Below, one piece after another: positions 1-11,284 of a DNA stretch of 64,000 bases. Position 1 is the stretch's first letter. Each line of letters opens with the position of its first letter. Source of the DNA: Serratia sarumanii (lineage in GTDB: Bacteria > Pseudomonadota > Gammaproteobacteria > Enterobacterales > Enterobacteriaceae); the NCBI RefSeq assembly GCF_029962605.1, contig NZ_CP124750.1, positions 806,001 through 870,000 of the forward strand. Reading direction: 5' to 3'. Both the position numbers and the translations under genes were made by a program. The notes under the pieces are model-generated. The model was not told the origin of the DNA. It made no database searches and worked only from the letters and a program-made list of their open reading frames with translations.

Positions 1-993
1 TATCAGCCGGGCGATGCGCTCGGCGTATGGTTCGACAACGATCCGGCGCTGGTGGACGAACTGGTGCAGCTGTTGTGGCTGAAAGGCGACGAGCCGGTCG
101 AGGTGGAAGGGCAAACCCTGCCGCTGGCGCAGGCGCTGCGCAGCCATTTCGAGCTGACGCAGAACACCACGCCGATCGTCGATAAATACGCCGCGCTGTC
201 GCGCGACGAAACTCTCATCGGCCTGTTGGCGGATAAAGCTGCGCTGCAGCAGTACGCGCACAACACGCCGATCGTCGACATGGTGCGTCAGGCGCCGGCG
301 GATCTGAGCGCCGAACAGCTGGTCGGCCTGCTGCGCCCGCTGACGCCGCGTCTGTACTCCATCGCCTCTTCGCAGGCGGAGAACGAAAGCGAAGTCCACA
401 TCACCGTGGGCGTGGTGCGTTACGACATCGACGGGCGCGCCCGCAGCGGCGGCGCCTCCGGCTTCCTGGCGGATCGCCTGGAGGAAGACGGCGACGTGCG
501 GGTGTTTATCGAACACAACGACAACTTCCGCCTGCCGGCCAACCCGGAAACGCCGGTGATCATGATTGGCCCGGGCACCGGCATCGCGCCGTTCCGCGCC
601 TTTATGCAGCAGCGCGACGCCGACGGCGCCGGCGGCAAAAACTGGCTGTTCTTCGGCAACCCGCACTTCACCGAAGATTTCCTGTATCAGGTCGAATGGC
701 AGCGCTACGTGAAAGACGGCCTGCTGACCCGCATCGATCTGGCCTGGTCCCGCGACCAGCAACATAAAATATACGTACAAGACAAACTGCGCGAACAGGG
801 CGCGGAAGTGTGGCGCTGGATTCAGGAAGGCGCGCACATTTACGTCTGCGGCGATGCCAATCGCATGGCGAAAGACGTGGAAAACACATTACTGGAACTG
901 GTGGCCGAGCACGGTGGCATGGATACCGAGCAGGCGGATGAATTTTTAAGTGAGCTGCGCCTTGAGCGCCGTTATCAGCGAGATGTTTACTGA
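1..993 (+). CDS. cysJ: Sulfite reductase (NADPH) flavoprotein alpha subunit, 5' truncated
   Basis: The reading frame is open from base 1, so the start lies outside the window and about 330 C-terminal residues remain of a roughly 600-residue family. What is present is the ferredoxin-reductase-like half: an FAD-binding RLYSIASSQ motif, the NADPH-binding [12 protein letters not shown] motif, a [13 protein letters not shown] segment and the usual C-terminal aromatic ending RDVY. The N-terminal flavodoxin domain is missing from view. CysJ passes electrons from NADPH through FAD and FMN to CysI in the cytoplasmic sulfite reductase complex. Its stop overlaps the cysI start as TGATG, so the two are translationally coupled. 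Confidence 0.97.
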   Translation, partial: YQPGDALGVWFDNDPALVDELVQLLWLKGDEPVEVEGQTLPLAQALRSHFELTQNTTPIVDKYAALSRDETLIGLLADKAALQQYAHNTPIVDMVRQAPADLSAEQLVGLLRPLTPRLYSIASSQAENESEVHITVGVVRYDIDGRARSGGASGFLADRLEEDGDVRVFIEHNDNFRLPANPETPVIMIGPGTGIAPFRAFMQQRDADGAGGKNWLFFGNPHFTEDFLYQVEWQRYVKDGLLTRIDLAWSRDQQHKIYVQDKLREQGAEVWRWIQEGAHIYVCGDANRMAKDVENTLLELVAEHGGMDTEQADEFLSELRLERRYQRDVY

Positions 994-2708
994 TGAGTGA
1001 TAAACACCCCGGGCCTTTGGTAGTCGAAGGCAAACTGGCCGATGCGGAGCGCATGAAGAAGGAGAGCAACTTCCTGCGCGGCACCATCGCCGAAGATTTG
1101 AACGACGGCCTGACCGGCGGCTTCAACGGCGACAACTTCCTGTTGATCCGTTTTCACGGCATGTATCAGCAGGATGACCGCGATATTCGCGCCGAACGCG
1201 CCGAGCAGAAGCTGGAGCCGCGCCACGCCATGATGCTGCGCTGCCGCCTGCCGGGCGGCATCATCAGCCCGCAGCAGTGGCTGGGCATCGACAAGTTCGC
1301 GCAGGAGAGCACGCTGTACGGCAGCATTCGCATCACCAACCGCCAGACGTTCCAGTTTCACGGCATTCTGAAAGGCAACGTCAAACCGGTGCACCAGCTG
1401 CTGAACCGCCTGGGGCTGGACGCGTTGGCGACCGCCAACGACGTCAACCGCAACGTGCTGTGCACCTCCAACCCGGTGGAGTCCGAGCTGCATCAGGAAG
1501 CCTACGAGTGGGCGAAGAAGATCTCCGAACACCTGCTGCCGCGCACCCGCGCCTACGCAGAGGTGTGGCTGGATCAGGAGAAGGTGGCCACCACCGACGA
1601 AGAGCCGATTCTGGGGCCGACCTACCTGCCGCGCAAATTCAAAACCACGGTGGTGATCCCGCCGCAGAACGACGTCGATCTGCACGCCAACGACATGAAC
1701 TTCGTGGCGATCGCCGAAAACGGCAAGCTGGTGGGCTTCAACCTGCTGGTGGGCGGCGGGCTGTCCATCGAACACGGCAACAAGAAGACCTACGCGCGGC
1801 AGGCCAGCGAATTCGGCTACATTCCGCTCGAGCATACGCTGGCGGTGGCGGAAGCGGTGGTGACCACGCAGCGCGACTGGGGCAACCGCACCGATCGCAA
1901 GAACGCCAAAACCAAATACACGCTGGAGCGCGTCGGGGTGGACGTTTTCCGCGCCGAAGTGGAAAAGCGCGCCGGTATCACCTTCGCGCCGATCCGGCCG
2001 TATGAATTCACCGGCCGCGGCGATCGCATCGGTTGGGTGAAGGGCATCGACGATCAGTGGCACCTGACGCTGTTTATCGAGAACGGCCGCCTGCTGGACT
2101 ATCCGGGGCGCCCGCTGAAGACCGGCATGGCGGAGATCGCCAAGATCCATAAAGGCGACTTCCGTCTGACGGCGAACCAAAACGTGATCATCGCCGGCGT
2201 GCCGGAAAGCGAGAAGGCGAAGATCGAAGCCCTGGCGCGCGAGCATGGCCTGATCGACGACGAGATCAGTGAGCAACGCAAGAACTCGATGGCCTGCGTA
2301 TCGTTCCCGACCTGCCCGTTGGCGATGGCGGAGGCCGAGCGCTTCCTGCCGCAGTTCGTCACCAAGGTGGAAGGGATCATGCATCGGCACGGGGTGGGCG
2401 ACGAGCATATCGTGCTGCGCATCACCGGCTGCCCGAACGGCTGCGGCCGCGCGCTGCTGGCGGAGCTGGGGCTGGTGGGCAAGGCGGTCGGCCGCTATAA
2501 CTTGCATTTGGGCGGCAACCGCGAAGGCACGCGCATTCCGCGTATGTACCGCGAGAACATCAACGAAGACGAGATCCTGAGCGAGATCGACCTGCTGGTG
2601 GGGCGCTGGGCGAAGGAGCGCAACGCCGGCGAAGGCTTCGGCGACTTCACCATCCGCGCGGGCATCGTCAAACCGGTGCTGGATCCGGCGCGAGATTTCT
2701 GGGAGTGA
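993..2708 (+). CDS. cysI: Sulfite reductase hemoprotein beta subunit
   Basis: A 571-residue protein, the family's normal length. It reduces sulfite to sulfide with six electrons supplied by CysJ, using a siroheme coupled to a 4Fe-4S cluster. The four cluster ligands are visible as Cys435 and Cys441 (ACVSFPTC) and Cys480 and Cys484 (GCPNGC). The siroheme-binding [14 protein letters not shown] stretch lies near residues 110-123. The ATG overlaps the cysJ stop by one base. cysH follows after about 60 bases, giving the usual cysJIH operon. The siroheme cofactor would come from cysG downstream. Confidence 0.98.
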   Translation: MSDKHPGPLVVEGKLADAERMKKESNFLRGTIAEDLNDGLTGGFNGDNFLLIRFHGMYQQDDRDIRAERAEQKLEPRHAMMLRCRLPGGIISPQQWLGIDKFAQESTLYGSIRITNRQTFQFHGILKGNVKPVHQLLNRLGLDALATANDVNRNVLCTSNPVESELHQEAYEWAKKISEHLLPRTRAYAEVWLDQEKVATTDEEPILGPTYLPRKFKTTVVIPPQNDVDLHANDMNFVAIAENGKLVGFNLLVGGGLSIEHGNKKTYARQASEFGYIPLEHTLAVAEAVVTTQRDWGNRTDRKNAKTKYTLERVGVDVFRAEVEKRAGITFAPIRPYEFTGRGDRIGWVKGIDDQWHLTLFIENGRLLDYPGRPLKTGMAEIAKIHKGDFRLTANQNVIIAGVPESEKAKIEALAREHGLIDDEISEQRKNSMACVSFPTCPLAMAEAERFLPQFVTKVEGIMHRHGVGDEHIVLRITGCPNGCGRALLAELGLVGKAVGRYNLHLGGNREGTRIPRMYRENINEDEILSEIDLLVGRWAKERNAGEGFGDFTIRAGIVKPVLDPARDFWE

Positions 2709-2770
2709 GGCCGGGCGGCCCCTGGGGCAGAGGGGCCGCACAGGTAATTTCAAGTAGCAGGAGAGACAAC

Positions 2771-3505
2771 ATGGCTGAATTCGATCTGGCGGCGCTGAAC
2801 GCGTTGCCCAAATCCGGGCAGGCGCTGGCATTGGCGGTGGTCAACGGCCAACTGGAGACCCTCAGCGCCGAACAGCGCGTTGCATGGGCGCTGGAGCATC
2901 TGCCCGGCGAGTTCGTACTCTCGTCCAGTTTCGGCATTCAGGCGGCGGTATGCCTGCACCTGGTGACGCGCATCCGGCCGGATATCCCGGTGATCCTGAC
3001 CGACACCGGTTACCTGTTCCCGGAAACCTACCGCTTTATCGATCAACTGACCGACCAGCTGAAGCTGAATCTGCAGGTGTTCCGCGCCGAACAGTCTCCC
3101 GCCTGGCAAGAGGCGCGCTACGGCAAGCTGTGGGAACAGGGCGTGGAAGGGATTGAGAAGTACAACCAGATCAACAAGGTCGAGCCGATGAACCGCGCGC
3201 TGGAGACGCTGGGGGCGCAGAGCTGGTTCGCCGGCCTGCGGCGCGAGCAGTCCGGCAGCCGCGCCAATCTGCCGGTGCTGGCGGTGCAGCGTGGGGTGTT
3301 CAAGATCCTGCCGATCATCGACTGGGACAACCGCAAGATTTACCAGTACCTGACCGAACATGGGCTGAGCTATCACCCGCTGTGGGAGCAGGGCTACCTG
3401 TCGGTAGGCGATACCCACACCACCCAGAAGTGGGAGCCGGGCATGAGCGAGGAAGAGACGCGTTTCTTCGGCCTGAAGCGCGAGTGCGGCTTGCACGAAG
3501 GCTAA
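2771..3505 (+). CDS. cysH: Phosphoadenosine phosphosulfate (PAPS) reductase
   Basis: 244 residues, the same length as the E. coli enzyme. It reduces PAPS to sulfite and PAP with thioredoxin as electron donor. The ATG at 2771 is preceded by AGCAGGAG; an in-frame ATG at 2705 would add an unconserved extension that overlaps cysI. The PP-loop-like SSSFGIQ region, the [14 protein letters not shown] arginine-rich motif and the C-terminal KRECGLH motif with catalytic Cys239 are all present. The paired cysteines of 4Fe-4S plant/APS-type enzymes are absent, so it is the PAPS-specific class. It is the last gene of cysJIH. Confidence 0.98.
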   Translation: MAEFDLAALNALPKSGQALALAVVNGQLETLSAEQRVAWALEHLPGEFVLSSSFGIQAAVCLHLVTRIRPDIPVILTDTGYLFPETYRFIDQLTDQLKLNLQVFRAEQSPAWQEARYGKLWEQGVEGIEKYNQINKVEPMNRALETLGAQSWFAGLRREQSGSRANLPVLAVQRGVFKILPIIDWDNRKIYQYLTEHGLSYHPLWEQGYLSVGDTHTTQKWEPGMSEEETRFFGLKRECGLHEG

Positions 3506-3522
3506 ACGGCGCGATCAACATG

Positions 3523-3557
3523 ACAGGGCTCAGTTCAATGCTGGGCCCTGTTTTTTT
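3523..3557 (+). terminator. Rho-independent terminator after cysJIH
   Basis: An 11-bp stem (ACAGGGCTCAG with CTGGGCCCTGT, one G-T pair) around a 7-base loop is followed by a run of T. It lies 17 bases after the cysH stop and before the convergent iap gene. Confidence 0.85.
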
Positions 3558-3562
3558 GCGGG

Positions 3563-4633
3563 CTACTTTTTCTTCTGTGCTTTCGGCGGGTGCGCCTGCG
3601 CCAGCTCTTTGATCAGCGGCAGCAGGATCTGCACGCTTTCGCGGCTGCGTTTGTCGATCCGCCCCGGCAGATAGCGATCCAGATACTGCAGGTTGTCATA
3701 CTGCGGGCGGTGCCAGGTGATGCCCTGCGGGAAGTGCGGGCTGACGGCGCGCTGCTGGTAGCCGTCCTTGTCGCCCAGCGACCAGTTGGTGGCCTCCACT
3801 GACAGCACCGGGATGCCTGCGGCGTCGAACACCTCTTGATCGGAGCAGCAGCCGGTGCCCTTCGGATGCTGGGCGCTACCCGGATTGCTGGCGGCGGCGA
3901 TGCCGTAGCGGTGGGCGATATCCAGCGCGCGATCGCGGGAGCGTTTCGCCATTTGCGGCGGCGTGTTGCGCCCGGCGTTGAAGTACAGACGATCGCCGGT
4001 GATCAGGCTGTCGAGGTTGATCACCAGCACGGTGTTGCTTTTCTCTTCCGCGCTCATGCGTTGCAGGTAGTTTTGTGCGCCCAGCGAGCCGATCTCTTCG
4101 GCACTGGTGGCGACGAAGCGCAGGCCGTAGGCGGTGGGGATGCTTTTCAGGCGCTCCGCCAGTTCCAGCATCACGCCGATGCCGGAGGCGTTGTCGTCGA
4201 CGCCCTGCAGCGTCAGGCCGCCGAGGTTGTTATCCAGGTCTTCGTCGCTCTGCGGCGTGTAGGTGTCGAAGTGGGCGACAATCACTATTTGTTTCGGGCT
4301 GTCGCCGTTGCGGGCGGCGATCACCGAGCTGGCGGTGACGTTGTTCCAATTCTTCTTGCCGTCTTTGCTGGTGTAGAGATAGCGCGTGTTGACGCTGCGA
4401 ATATCGCTTTGATAACCCATCTTGCTGAACTGCTGCTTCAGGTAGTCGGCGGTGAGCAATTCGGCCGGGCTGCCCGCCATGCGGCCGGGGAAGTAAGTGG
4501 CGATGTGGCGGGTCTGTTCGGCGGCGAAACGGCCCATTGGCGCGTCTTTTGCGGGCTGTGCGGCACAAACGCTGAAGACGCCGCCGAGTGCGAGGGCCAG
4601 CAGGCTGGTCTTCAGGTAAAAACGGGAAAACAT
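3563..4633 (-). CDS. iap: Iap-type zinc aminopeptidase (M28 family), secreted
   Basis: A 356-residue protein. The start at 4633 gives a clear signal peptide (Met-Phe-Ser-Arg, hydrophobic core, VCAAQPA cleavage region) and has AAGGA nine bases upstream; the longer frame from 4672 would bury the signal. M28 metallopeptidase motifs are visible: VAHFDTY, GVDDNASG, SAEEIGSLG and NLDSL, with a late histidine in TWHRPQYDN. In E. coli Iap removes the N-terminal arginine of alkaline phosphatase in the periplasm and lies near cysD, as here. It converges on cysH. The substrate in this organism is inferred from family. Confidence 0.9.
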   Translation of the reverse strand: MFSRFYLKTSLLALALGGVFSVCAAQPAKDAPMGRFAAEQTRHIATYFPGRMAGSPAELLTADYLKQQFSKMGYQSDIRSVNTRYLYTSKDGKKNWNNVTASSVIAARNGDSPKQIVIVAHFDTYTPQSDEDLDNNLGGLTLQGVDDNASGIGVMLELAERLKSIPTAYGLRFVATSAEEIGSLGAQNYLQRMSAEEKSNTVLVINLDSLITGDRLYFNAGRNTPPQMAKRSRDRALDIAHRYGIAAASNPGSAQHPKGTGCCSDQEVFDAAGIPVLSVEATNWSLGDKDGYQQRAVSPHFPQGITWHRPQYDNLQYLDRYLPGRIDKRSRESVQILLPLIKELAQAHPPKAQKKK

Positions 4634-4894
4634 ACCGAAAAATCCTTCTTTGCTATCGGCGCTGCCGATCATTTTTCTTCGGCACCCAGTATGAGACGCC
4701 GGGCGGCATTACACAATTTCCCCGTCTCTTAATTTTCGCGCGAATGCGCAAACCGTCGCCGCAGTTATCACCGTTTGCCTCTGGCGTTGCGGCCTATATT
4801 CCATAAAGGAACTAATCATTCCTTTTCGTCATTTCAGAGGCTAAATCTCAGCCCGTATAGTCACACTATCTTTCTGTTATATGAAAAGGCTGTT

Positions 4895-6325
4895 GTGGAC
4901 TATCTACCAATATTTGCCGACCTGAAACAACGTCCGGTGCTGGTCGTTGGCGGCGGTGACGTGGCTGCGCGCAAAGTCGATCTGCTTCAGCGCGCCGGGG
5001 CTGAAATACGGATAGTTGCGCAGTCGCTCTCACCGGAACTGGAACAACAACGTCAGCAAGGGCAACTGCTCTGGCTGGGGAAAACCTTTGACCCGCAACA
5101 GCTGGACGACGTGTTTCTGGCGATCGCCGCCACGGACGACAACGCGCTGAATGCCGCGGTGTTCGCCGAAGCGGATAAACGCCGGGTGTTGGCCAACGTG
5201 GTGGACGATCAGCCGCGCTGTTCGTTCATCTTCCCGTCGATCATCGATCGCTCGCCGCTGGTGGTGGCGGTGTCGTCCAGCGGCCAGGCGCCGGTGCTGG
5301 CGCGGTTGCTGCGCGAAAAGCTGGAGGCGTTGCTGCCCGCCAGTTTGGGGCAGATGGCGCAGGTGGCGGGCCGCTGGCGCGGCCAGGCCAAACAGCGGCT
5401 GGCCTCGATCGGCGAACGTCGTCGTTTCTGGGAGAAAACCTTCGGCGGCCGTTTCGCCACGCTGGTGGCCAACGGCCAGACGGCGCAGGCGGAGCGGCAG
5501 CTGGAGCAGGATTTGCAAAGCTTCGCCGCAGGCGATGAAGGCGTGCAGGGCGAGATAGCCCTGGTGGGCGCCGGGCCGGGCGACGTGGGGCTGTTGACCC
5601 TGCGCGGGCTGCAGGTGATGCAGCAGGCGGACGTGGTGCTGTATGACCATCTGGTCAGCGGCGAGATCCTCGATCTGGTGCGCCGCGACGCCGAACGCAT
5701 CTGCGTGGGCAAGCGCGCCGGCGCGCACTCGGTGATCCAGGAAGAGACCAACCGGCTGCTGGTGGAGCTGGCGCAGCAGGGCAAACGCGTGGTGCGCCTG
5801 AAGGGCGGCGATCCGTTCATCTTTGGCCGCGGCGGCGAAGAGCTGCAGGTGGCCGCCGCCGCCGGCATCCCGTTCCAAGTGGTGCCGGGTGTCACGGCCG
5901 CCGCGGGGGCGACCGCCTACGCCGGCATTCCGCTGACGCACCGCGACCACGCGCAGAGCGTGACCTTTATCACCGGCCACTGCCGCCCCGACGGCGATGG
6001 CCTGGACTGGGCCGATCTGGCCCGGGCGCGGCAGACGCTGGCTATCTACATGGGCACCATGAAGGCGGCGGACATCAGCCAACGCCTGATCGCCCACGGC
6101 CGCGCTGCCGATACGCCGGTGGCGGTGATCAGCCGCGGCACGCGCGCCGATCAGCAGGTGCAGATCGGCACGCTGGATCAACTGGAACATCTGGCCCAAC
6201 GGGCGCCGCTGCCGGCGCTGCTGGTGATTGGCGAAGTGGTGGAACTGCACCATCAAATCGCCTGGTTCGGGCATCAATCGCAGACGGAAGGGGCCGCGCG
6301 CCCGGCCGTCGTGAATTTGGCATAG
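4895..6325 (+). CDS. cysG: Siroheme synthase, multifunctional
   Basis: 476 residues from a GTG start at 4895, which gives the conserved beginning (Met)-DYLPIFADL and has AAAAGG five bases upstream. The frame stays open back to 4775, but that part does not match the family. The N-terminal part is the precorrin-2 dehydrogenase/ferrochelatase with the NAD-binding [11 protein letters not shown] motif. The C-terminal part is SAM-dependent uroporphyrinogen III methyltransferase, with [15 protein letters not shown], the [16 protein letters not shown] motif and the VPGVTAA motif. It makes siroheme for CysI. It sits 22 bases before cysD and probably heads the cysGDNC transcript. Confidence 0.96.
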   Translation: MDYLPIFADLKQRPVLVVGGGDVAARKVDLLQRAGAEIRIVAQSLSPELEQQRQQGQLLWLGKTFDPQQLDDVFLAIAATDDNALNAAVFAEADKRRVLANVVDDQPRCSFIFPSIIDRSPLVVAVSSSGQAPVLARLLREKLEALLPASLGQMAQVAGRWRGQAKQRLASIGERRRFWEKTFGGRFATLVANGQTAQAERQLEQDLQSFAAGDEGVQGEIALVGAGPGDVGLLTLRGLQVMQQADVVLYDHLVSGEILDLVRRDAERICVGKRAGAHSVIQEETNRLLVELAQQGKRVVRLKGGDPFIFGRGGEELQVAAAAGIPFQVVPGVTAAAGATAYAGIPLTHRDHAQSVTFITGHCRPDGDGLDWADLARARQTLAIYMGTMKAADISQRLIAHGRAADTPVAVISRGTRADQQVQIGTLDQLEHLAQRAPLPALLVIGEVVELHHQIAWFGHQSQTEGAARPAVVNLA

Positions 6326-6347
6326 GCAAGGCTTTTAAGGATCTGTT

Positions 6348-7256
6348 ATGGACGAAAAACGACTCACTCATTTGCGGCAATTGGAGGCGGAGAGTATCCA
6401 TATCATCCGTGAAGTCGCCGCTGAATTCGCCAACCCGGTGATGCTGTATTCCATCGGTAAAGACTCTTCCGTGATGCTGCATCTGGCGCGCAAGGCGTTC
6501 TTCCCCGGCACGTTGCCGTTCCCGCTGCTGCACGTCGATACCGGCTGGAAGTTCCGCGAAATGTACGAATTCCGCGATCGCACCGCGAAGGAGTACGGCT
6601 TCGAGCTGCTGGTGCATAAAAACCCGGAAGGGGTGGCGATGGGCATCAACCCGTTTGTGCACGGCAGCGCCAAGCATACCGACATCATGAAGACCGAGGG
6701 CCTGAAGCAGGCGTTGAACAAGTATGGTTTCGACGCCGCCTTTGGCGGTGCGCGGCGCGACGAGGAGAAATCGCGCGCCAAAGAGCGCATCTATTCGTTC
6801 CGCGATCGCTTCCACCGCTGGGATCCGAAAAACCAGCGGCCGGAGCTGTGGCACAACTACAACGGCCAGATCAACAAAGGGGAGAGCATCCGCGTCTTCC
6901 CGCTGTCGAACTGGACCGAGCTGGATATCTGGCAGTACATCTTCCTGGAAAAGATCGACATCGTGCCGCTGTACCTGGCGAAACCTCGCCCGGTGGTGGA
7001 GCGCGACGGCATGCTGATGATGGTGGACGACGATCGCATCGATCTGCAGCCGGGTGAAGTGATCAGCCAGCGCATGGTGCGTTTCCGCACCCTGGGGTGC
7101 TGGCCGCTGACCGGCGCGGTGGACTCGCAGGCGCAAACCCTGCCGGAGATCATCGAAGAGATGCTGGTCTCCACCACCAGTGAACGCCAGGGGCGGATGA
7201 TCGATCGCGATCAGTCCGGCTCGATGGAGCTGAAAAAGCGTCAAGGGTATTTCTAA
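6348..7256 (+). CDS. cysD: Sulfate adenylyltransferase subunit 2
   Basis: 302 residues, family-typical. With the GTPase CysN it forms ATP sulfurylase, which makes adenosine 5'-phosphosulfate from sulfate and ATP. The PP-loop motif [16 protein letters not shown] is near residues 32-47, and [16 protein letters not shown] is the conserved nucleotide/sulfate-binding stretch. Its stop lies 11 bases before the cysN start, with AAGGAG between. It is part of the cysG-cysD-cysN-cysC run. Confidence 0.98.
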   Translation: MDEKRLTHLRQLEAESIHIIREVAAEFANPVMLYSIGKDSSVMLHLARKAFFPGTLPFPLLHVDTGWKFREMYEFRDRTAKEYGFELLVHKNPEGVAMGINPFVHGSAKHTDIMKTEGLKQALNKYGFDAAFGGARRDEEKSRAKERIYSFRDRFHRWDPKNQRPELWHNYNGQINKGESIRVFPLSNWTELDIWQYIFLEKIDIVPLYLAKPRPVVERDGMLMMVDDDRIDLQPGEVISQRMVRFRTLGCWPLTGAVDSQAQTLPEIIEEMLVSTTSERQGRMIDRDQSGSMELKKRQGYF

Positions 7257-7267
7257 GGAGCCGCCGG

Positions 7268-8695
7268 ATGAACAACGCAATCGCACAACAAATAGCCGAC
7301 CAGGGCGGCGTCGAATCCTATCTGCACGCGCAGCAGCACAAGAGCCTGCTGCGCTTTCTGACCTGCGGCAGCGTCGATGACGGCAAAAGCACCCTGATTG
7401 GCCGCCTGCTGCACGATACCCGCCAGATCTACGAGGATCAGCTGTCGACGCTGCACAGCGACAGCAAACGCATCGGCACCCAGGGCGAGAAGCTCGATCT
7501 GGCGCTGCTGGTGGACGGCCTGCAGGCCGAGCGCGAGCAGGGCATCACCATCGACGTGGCCTATCGCTATTTCTCGACTGAAAAACGCAAATTTATCATC
7601 GCCGATACCCCGGGGCATGAGCAGTACACCCGCAACATGGCCACCGGTGCCTCCACCTGCGATCTGGCGATCCTGTTGATCGACGCGCGCAAAGGGGTAT
7701 TGGACCAGACTCGCCGCCACAGCTTTATCGCGACCCTGCTGGGCATTCGCCATCTGGTGGTGGCGGTGAACAAGATGGATCTGGTGGACTACCAGGAAGC
7801 GGTGTTTGAGCAGTTCAAACAGGATTACCTGACCTTCGCCCAGCAGCTGCCAGGCGATCTGGACATCAAATTCGTGCCGCTGTCGGCGCTGGACGGCGAC
7901 AACGTGGCGAGCGAAAGCGCCCATATGCCGTGGTACAGCGGCCCGACGCTGCTGGAAGTGCTGGAGAGCGTGGACGTGGTCAGCGAGCGAGAAAACCAGC
8001 CGCTGCGCTTCCCGGTGCAGTACGTCAACCGCCCGAACCTCGATTTTCGCGGCTATGCCGGCACGCTGTCCGCCGGCGTGGTGCGGGTGGGGCAACGGGT
8101 CAAGGTGCTGCCTTCCGGCGTGGAGTCCAGCGTAGCGCGCATCGTGACCTTCGACGGCGATCTGCAAGAGGCGGTGCCGGGCGAGGCGATTACGCTGGTG
8201 CTGAAGGATGAGGTGGACATCAGCCGCGGCGATCTGCTGGTCGACGCCGGCGAAAGCCTGCAGGCGGCGCAGAGCGCGCTGGTGGACGTGGTATGGATGG
8301 CCGAGCAGCCGCTGGTGCCGGGCCAGAGCTACGACATCAAGATCGCCGGTAAAAAGACCCGCGCCCGCGTGGAGAGTATCCGCCATCAGGTGGAGATCAA
8401 TACGCTGGCGCAGCACCCGGCAGACACGTTGCCGCTTAACGGCATCGGCCTGGTGGAGCTGACCTTCGACGAACCGCTGGTGCTGGACAGCTATCAGAGC
8501 AATCACGACACCGGCGGGCTGATCTTCATCGATCGCATGAGCAACGTCACGGTGGGCGCCGGTCTGGTGCGTGAAACGCTGCAGGCCGCATCGGCGGCGC
8601 GCGGCGAGTTCAGCGCTTTCGAGCTGGAGTTGAATGCGCTGGTGCGCAAGCACTTCCCGCACTGGGGCGCACGCGATCTGCTCGGTGGCCGATAA
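7268..8695 (+). CDS. cysN: Sulfate adenylyltransferase subunit 1 (GTPase)
   Basis: 475 residues. This is the translation-factor-like GTPase subunit whose GTP hydrolysis drives APS formation by CysD. The G motifs are plain: GSVDDGKST (G1), [12 protein letters not shown] (G3) and NKMD (G4), followed by beta-barrel domains II and III. It lacks a fused APS-kinase domain; that activity is in the separate, overlapping cysC. It ends in ARDLLGGR, like its E. coli counterpart. Confidence 0.98.
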   Translation: MNNAIAQQIADQGGVESYLHAQQHKSLLRFLTCGSVDDGKSTLIGRLLHDTRQIYEDQLSTLHSDSKRIGTQGEKLDLALLVDGLQAEREQGITIDVAYRYFSTEKRKFIIADTPGHEQYTRNMATGASTCDLAILLIDARKGVLDQTRRHSFIATLLGIRHLVVAVNKMDLVDYQEAVFEQFKQDYLTFAQQLPGDLDIKFVPLSALDGDNVASESAHMPWYSGPTLLEVLESVDVVSERENQPLRFPVQYVNRPNLDFRGYAGTLSAGVVRVGQRVKVLPSGVESSVARIVTFDGDLQEAVPGEAITLVLKDEVDISRGDLLVDAGESLQAAQSALVDVVWMAEQPLVPGQSYDIKIAGKKTRARVESIRHQVEINTLAQHPADTLPLNGIGLVELTFDEPLVLDSYQSNHDTGGLIFIDRMSNVTVGAGLVRETLQAASAARGEFSAFELELNALVRKHFPHWGARDLLGGR

Positions 8696-9323
8696 AGTGG
8701 CCGCTGAACTGAGGGCGACCGGGCCGGACGATGAGAACGTGGTTTGGCATCCGCACGCGGTGACGCGCGCGGATCGCGAAGCGCGCAACGGCCACCGCGG
8801 CGCGGTGCTGTGGTTTACCGGGCTGTCCGGCTCGGGCAAATCCACCGTCGCCGGCGCGCTGGAGCAGGCGCTGCACGGGCTCGGCGTCAGCACCTATCTG
8901 CTGGACGGCGATAACGTGCGCCACGGCCTGTGCCGCGATCTCGGCTTCTCGGACGAAGATCGGCGCGAGAACATCCGCCGGGTGGGGGAAGTGGCCAAAC
9001 TGATGGTGGATGCCGGGCTGGTGGTGCTGACCGCGTTCATTTCGCCGCACCGCGCCGAGCGGCAGATGGTGCGCGAAATGCTCGGCGACGATCGCTTTAT
9101 CGAAGTGTTCGTCGACACGCCGTTGGCGATCTGCGAGGCGCGCGATCCGAAGGGATTGTATAAAAAAGCGCGCGCCGGCGAGCTGCGCAATTTCACCGGC
9201 ATCGACGCGGTTTACGAGGCGCCGCAGCAGCCGGAAATCCACCTCGATGGCCAACAATTGGTAACAAATTTGATTGCGCAATTGTTAGACGTGTTGCGTG
9301 GTCAGGCTATTATCAAACCCTGA
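8685..9323 (+). CDS. cysC: Adenylylsulfate (APS) kinase
   Basis: Phosphorylates APS to PAPS, the substrate of CysH. The P-loop GLSGSGKST is near residue 47, and [16 protein letters not shown] and FISPHRAER are the family's nucleotide and APS-binding motifs. The core matches the 201-residue E. coli enzyme, with a longer N-terminus. No ATG precedes the conserved DENVVWH within the unique region. A GTG at 8685 overlaps cysN by 11 bases (212 residues). A GTG at 8697 is an equally possible start, with a weak GGTGG eight bases ahead. The start is therefore uncertain; the identity is not. Confidence 0.93.
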   Translation: MADKVAAELRATGPDDENVVWHPHAVTRADREARNGHRGAVLWFTGLSGSGKSTVAGALEQALHGLGVSTYLLDGDNVRHGLCRDLGFSDEDRRENIRRVGEVAKLMVDAGLVVLTAFISPHRAERQMVREMLGDDRFIEVFVDTPLAICEARDPKGLYKKARAGELRNFTGIDAVYEAPQQPEIHLDGQQLVTNLIAQLLDVLRGQAIIKP

Positions 9324-9330
9324 ATTCAAA

Positions 9331-9364
9331 AAAAGCGTGTGGCGTTTTTCGCCATGCGCTTTTT
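9331..9364 (+). terminator. Terminator after cysC
   Basis: AAAAGCGTGTGGCG, a five-T loop and CGCCATGCGCTTTT form a 13-14-bp stem with G-T pairs, ending in a T run. It follows the cysC stop by a few bases and separates the cys operon from ygbE. Confidence 0.8.
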
Positions 9365-9407
9365 ACTCTAAGCCGCCGCAGAGCGAGCCGAATAACCAGG
9401 GATCACT

Positions 9408-9734
9408 ATGCAAAATGTCACGCCTATCTTGATCGACTCCAAGCAGTCAAAACAGGAGAGAGAAGAGCCTTCTTATTCTTTCCTGGGCGGCGTCAGCGGC
9501 TTTGTTTTCTACTGGCTGGCGTTCGCGTTGCCGTTCCTGGTTTACGGTTCCAACACGCTGTTTTTCCTGCTCTATACCTGGCCGTTCTTCCTGGCGCTGA
9601 TGCCGCTGTCGGTGCTGATCGGCATCACCCTCAGCATGCTGTTGCGCGGTCGTCTGATCCTGACGCTGCTGCTGACCGGCGCCATCGTGCTGTGCCTGTT
9701 CTGGCTGGTGTTCAGCTTCCTGACCGGGTGGTGA
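9408..9734 (+). CDS. ygbE: DUF3561 inner-membrane protein, YgbE-like
   Basis: 108 residues with a polar N-terminus (about 25 residues) and three hydrophobic segments near residues 26-45, 50-72 and 82-105, so a small inner-membrane protein. Position directly after cysC and upstream of ftsB matches E. coli ygbE. No function is known to me. It ends before a convergent transporter operon that separates it here from ftsB. Confidence 0.8.
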   Translation: MQNVTPILIDSKQSKQEREEPSYSFLGGVSGFVFYWLAFALPFLVYGSNTLFFLLYTWPFFLALMPLSVLIGITLSMLLRGRLILTLLLTGAIVLCLFWLVFSFLTGW

Positions 9735-9739
9735 GAGAG

Positions 9740-9761
9740 CGGGCGCCGATGCCGGCGCCCG
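9740..9761. other. GC-rich perfect hairpin between convergent genes
   Basis: CGGGCGCCG and CGGCGCCCG flank a 4-base loop, giving a perfect 9-bp stem with no T run on either side. It lies between the ends of ygbE and the convergent ABC ATPase gene. It may protect 3' ends or act as a Rho-assisted terminator; the function is inferred. Confidence 0.5.
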
Positions 9762-9786
9762 AAGGATTGCAAAGCGGTGCCGAAGG

Positions 9787-10509
9787 TTACAAAACTTTGC
9801 TCAGAAACGCCTGTGTGCGCGGATTGGCCGGATGGCTGAAGATCTGCTGCGGCGCACCTTCCTCCTGAATGATCCCCTGATCGATAAACAGCACCCGATC
9901 GGCCACCTCGCGGGCAAAGCCCATCTCATGCGTGACCACCACCATGGTCATGCCCTCGTGGGCCAGCGATTTCATCACCGCCAACACTTCGCCCACCAGC
10001 TCCGGATCGAGCGCGGAGGTGGGTTCGTCGAACAGCATGATCTTCGGCTCCATCGCCAGCGCGCGGGCGATGGCCACCCGCTGCTGCTGGCCGCCGGACA
10101 GGCTGTTGGGGTAGGCGTCGATCTTGTCGAGCAGGCCGACCTTGCGCAGCAGCTGTTCGGCTTGCGCGATGGCTTCGGCGCGCGGCCGTTTCTTCACGCT
10201 CACCGGCGCCATGATGATGTTTTCCAACACCGTCATGTGAGGGAACAGGTTGAAGCGCTGGAACACCATGCCCACGCTTTCACGCATCTTGTTCAGGTCG
10301 GTTTTCTGATCGTGGATGGCGAAGCCGTTGACCTCGATCTCGCCGCCGGAGAGCGTTTCCAGCGCGTTGATGCAGCGCAGGAAGGTGCTCTTCCCGGAGC
10401 CGGAAGGGCCGATGACGCACACCACTTCGTTGGTGGCGATCCGGCAGGAAATGCCGCGCAGCACGTGGCTCTCGCCGAACTGTTTTTGCAGGTTATGTAC
10501 GCGAATCAC
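9787..10509 (-). CDS. Polar amino-acid ABC transporter, ATP-binding protein
   Basis: 240 residues of the GlnQ/HisP type. The Walker [10 protein letters not shown], the signature [15 protein letters not shown], the Walker [15 protein letters not shown] and the switch histidine in VVVTHEM are intact. Translation begins at a GTG at 10509 and overlaps the end of the permease gene by 17 bases. It energises import with the permease and the periplasmic binding protein encoded upstream. The operon lies between ygbE and ftsB, which are adjacent in E. coli, so it looks inserted. The substrate is not readable from this subunit. Confidence 0.93.
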   Translation of the reverse strand: MIRVHNLQKQFGESHVLRGISCRIATNEVVCVIGPSGSGKSTFLRCINALETLSGGEIEVNGFAIHDQKTDLNKMRESVGMVFQRFNLFPHMTVLENIIMAPVSVKKRPRAEAIAQAEQLLRKVGLLDKIDAYPNSLSGGQQQRVAIARALAMEPKIMLFDEPTSALDPELVGEVLAVMKSLAHEGMTMVVVTHEMGFAREVADRVLFIDQGIIQEEGAPQQIFSHPANPRTQAFLSKVL

Positions 10510-11257
10510 TTTTACCGAACCTCTTTTCCATGTGTTGCACCAGCAGCGAGAGCAGGAAGGTGATGACCCAATAGACCAGCGAAATGGTCAGGTAGGGCTC
10601 CCAGTAGGTGGCGTAGGCGCCGGAGACGGTGCGGGCGGCATAGGCCAGATCCGCCAGGCCGATGGCGGAGGCCAGCGACGAATCCTTGACGATGGCGATG
10701 GCGTTGTTGCCCAGCGGCGGCAGCATGCGGCGGAAGGCCTGCGGCAGGATCACCTGGCGCATGGTCTTGCCGTAGCTCATGCCCAGCGAACGCGAAGCTT
10801 CCATTTGGCCGCGGTCGATAGACTGGATCCCGGCGCGGAAGATTTCCGACACATAGGCGCCGGCGTTGAGCGTGATCGCCACCACGCAGGAGAGAAAGGC
10901 GCCGTAGTCGGCGCGCAGTGCGCGGGCAAAATCGACGCTCATCAGGCCGCTGGTGACCAGCAGGCCGTCGCGCGGGTTGATGAACAGCGGCACCAGCGCG
11001 AAGTGCACGACCATGATTTGTACGAACAGCGGCGTGCCGCGAAAGGCGCTGATGTAGATGCGCACCGGCCACTGAACGCCGTAATGCAGTATGGGTTTCC
11101 AGATGCCGTGCGGCGCCTGCGCCAAACGACCCAGCCCGAGGATCAATCCCCAGGTGGTGCCCAGCAGCACGCAGATAATGGTGCATTTGATGGTCATCCA
11201 GGCGCCTTCCATAAACAGCGGCGCGTATTCCTGGATAATCTCCCAGCGGAAGTTCAA
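10493..11257 (-). CDS. Polar amino-acid ABC transporter, permease
   Basis: 254 residues with about five membrane segments and the HisM/GlnP-family EAA loop ([25 protein letters not shown], summarised from residues about 160-185). The start is a TTG at 11257 with AAGGA seven bases upstream, giving (Met)-NFRWEII; no ATG fits the frame start. It forms the inner-membrane channel, probably as a homodimer since only one permease is encoded. It overlaps the ATPase gene downstream. It is separated from the binding-protein gene by 183 bases containing a palindromic repeat. Confidence 0.92.
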   Translation of the reverse strand: MNFRWEIIQEYAPLFMEGAWMTIKCTIICVLLGTTWGLILGLGRLAQAPHGIWKPILHYGVQWPVRIYISAFRGTPLFVQIMVVHFALVPLFINPRDGLLVTSGLMSVDFARALRADYGAFLSCVVAITLNAGAYVSEIFRAGIQSIDRGQMEASRSLGMSYGKTMRQVILPQAFRRMLPPLGNNAIAIVKDSSLASAIGLADLAYAARTVSGAYATYWEPYLTISLVYWVITFLLSLLVQHMEKRFGKSDSRT

Positions 11258-11284
11258 GATCAGATCCTTATTTAAGCGTGTTAA

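Noticed and set aside
3506..4894. Possible CRISPR locus next to iap, as in E. coli
   Set aside because: No repeat-spacer pattern and no cas genes occur between cysH, iap and cysG.
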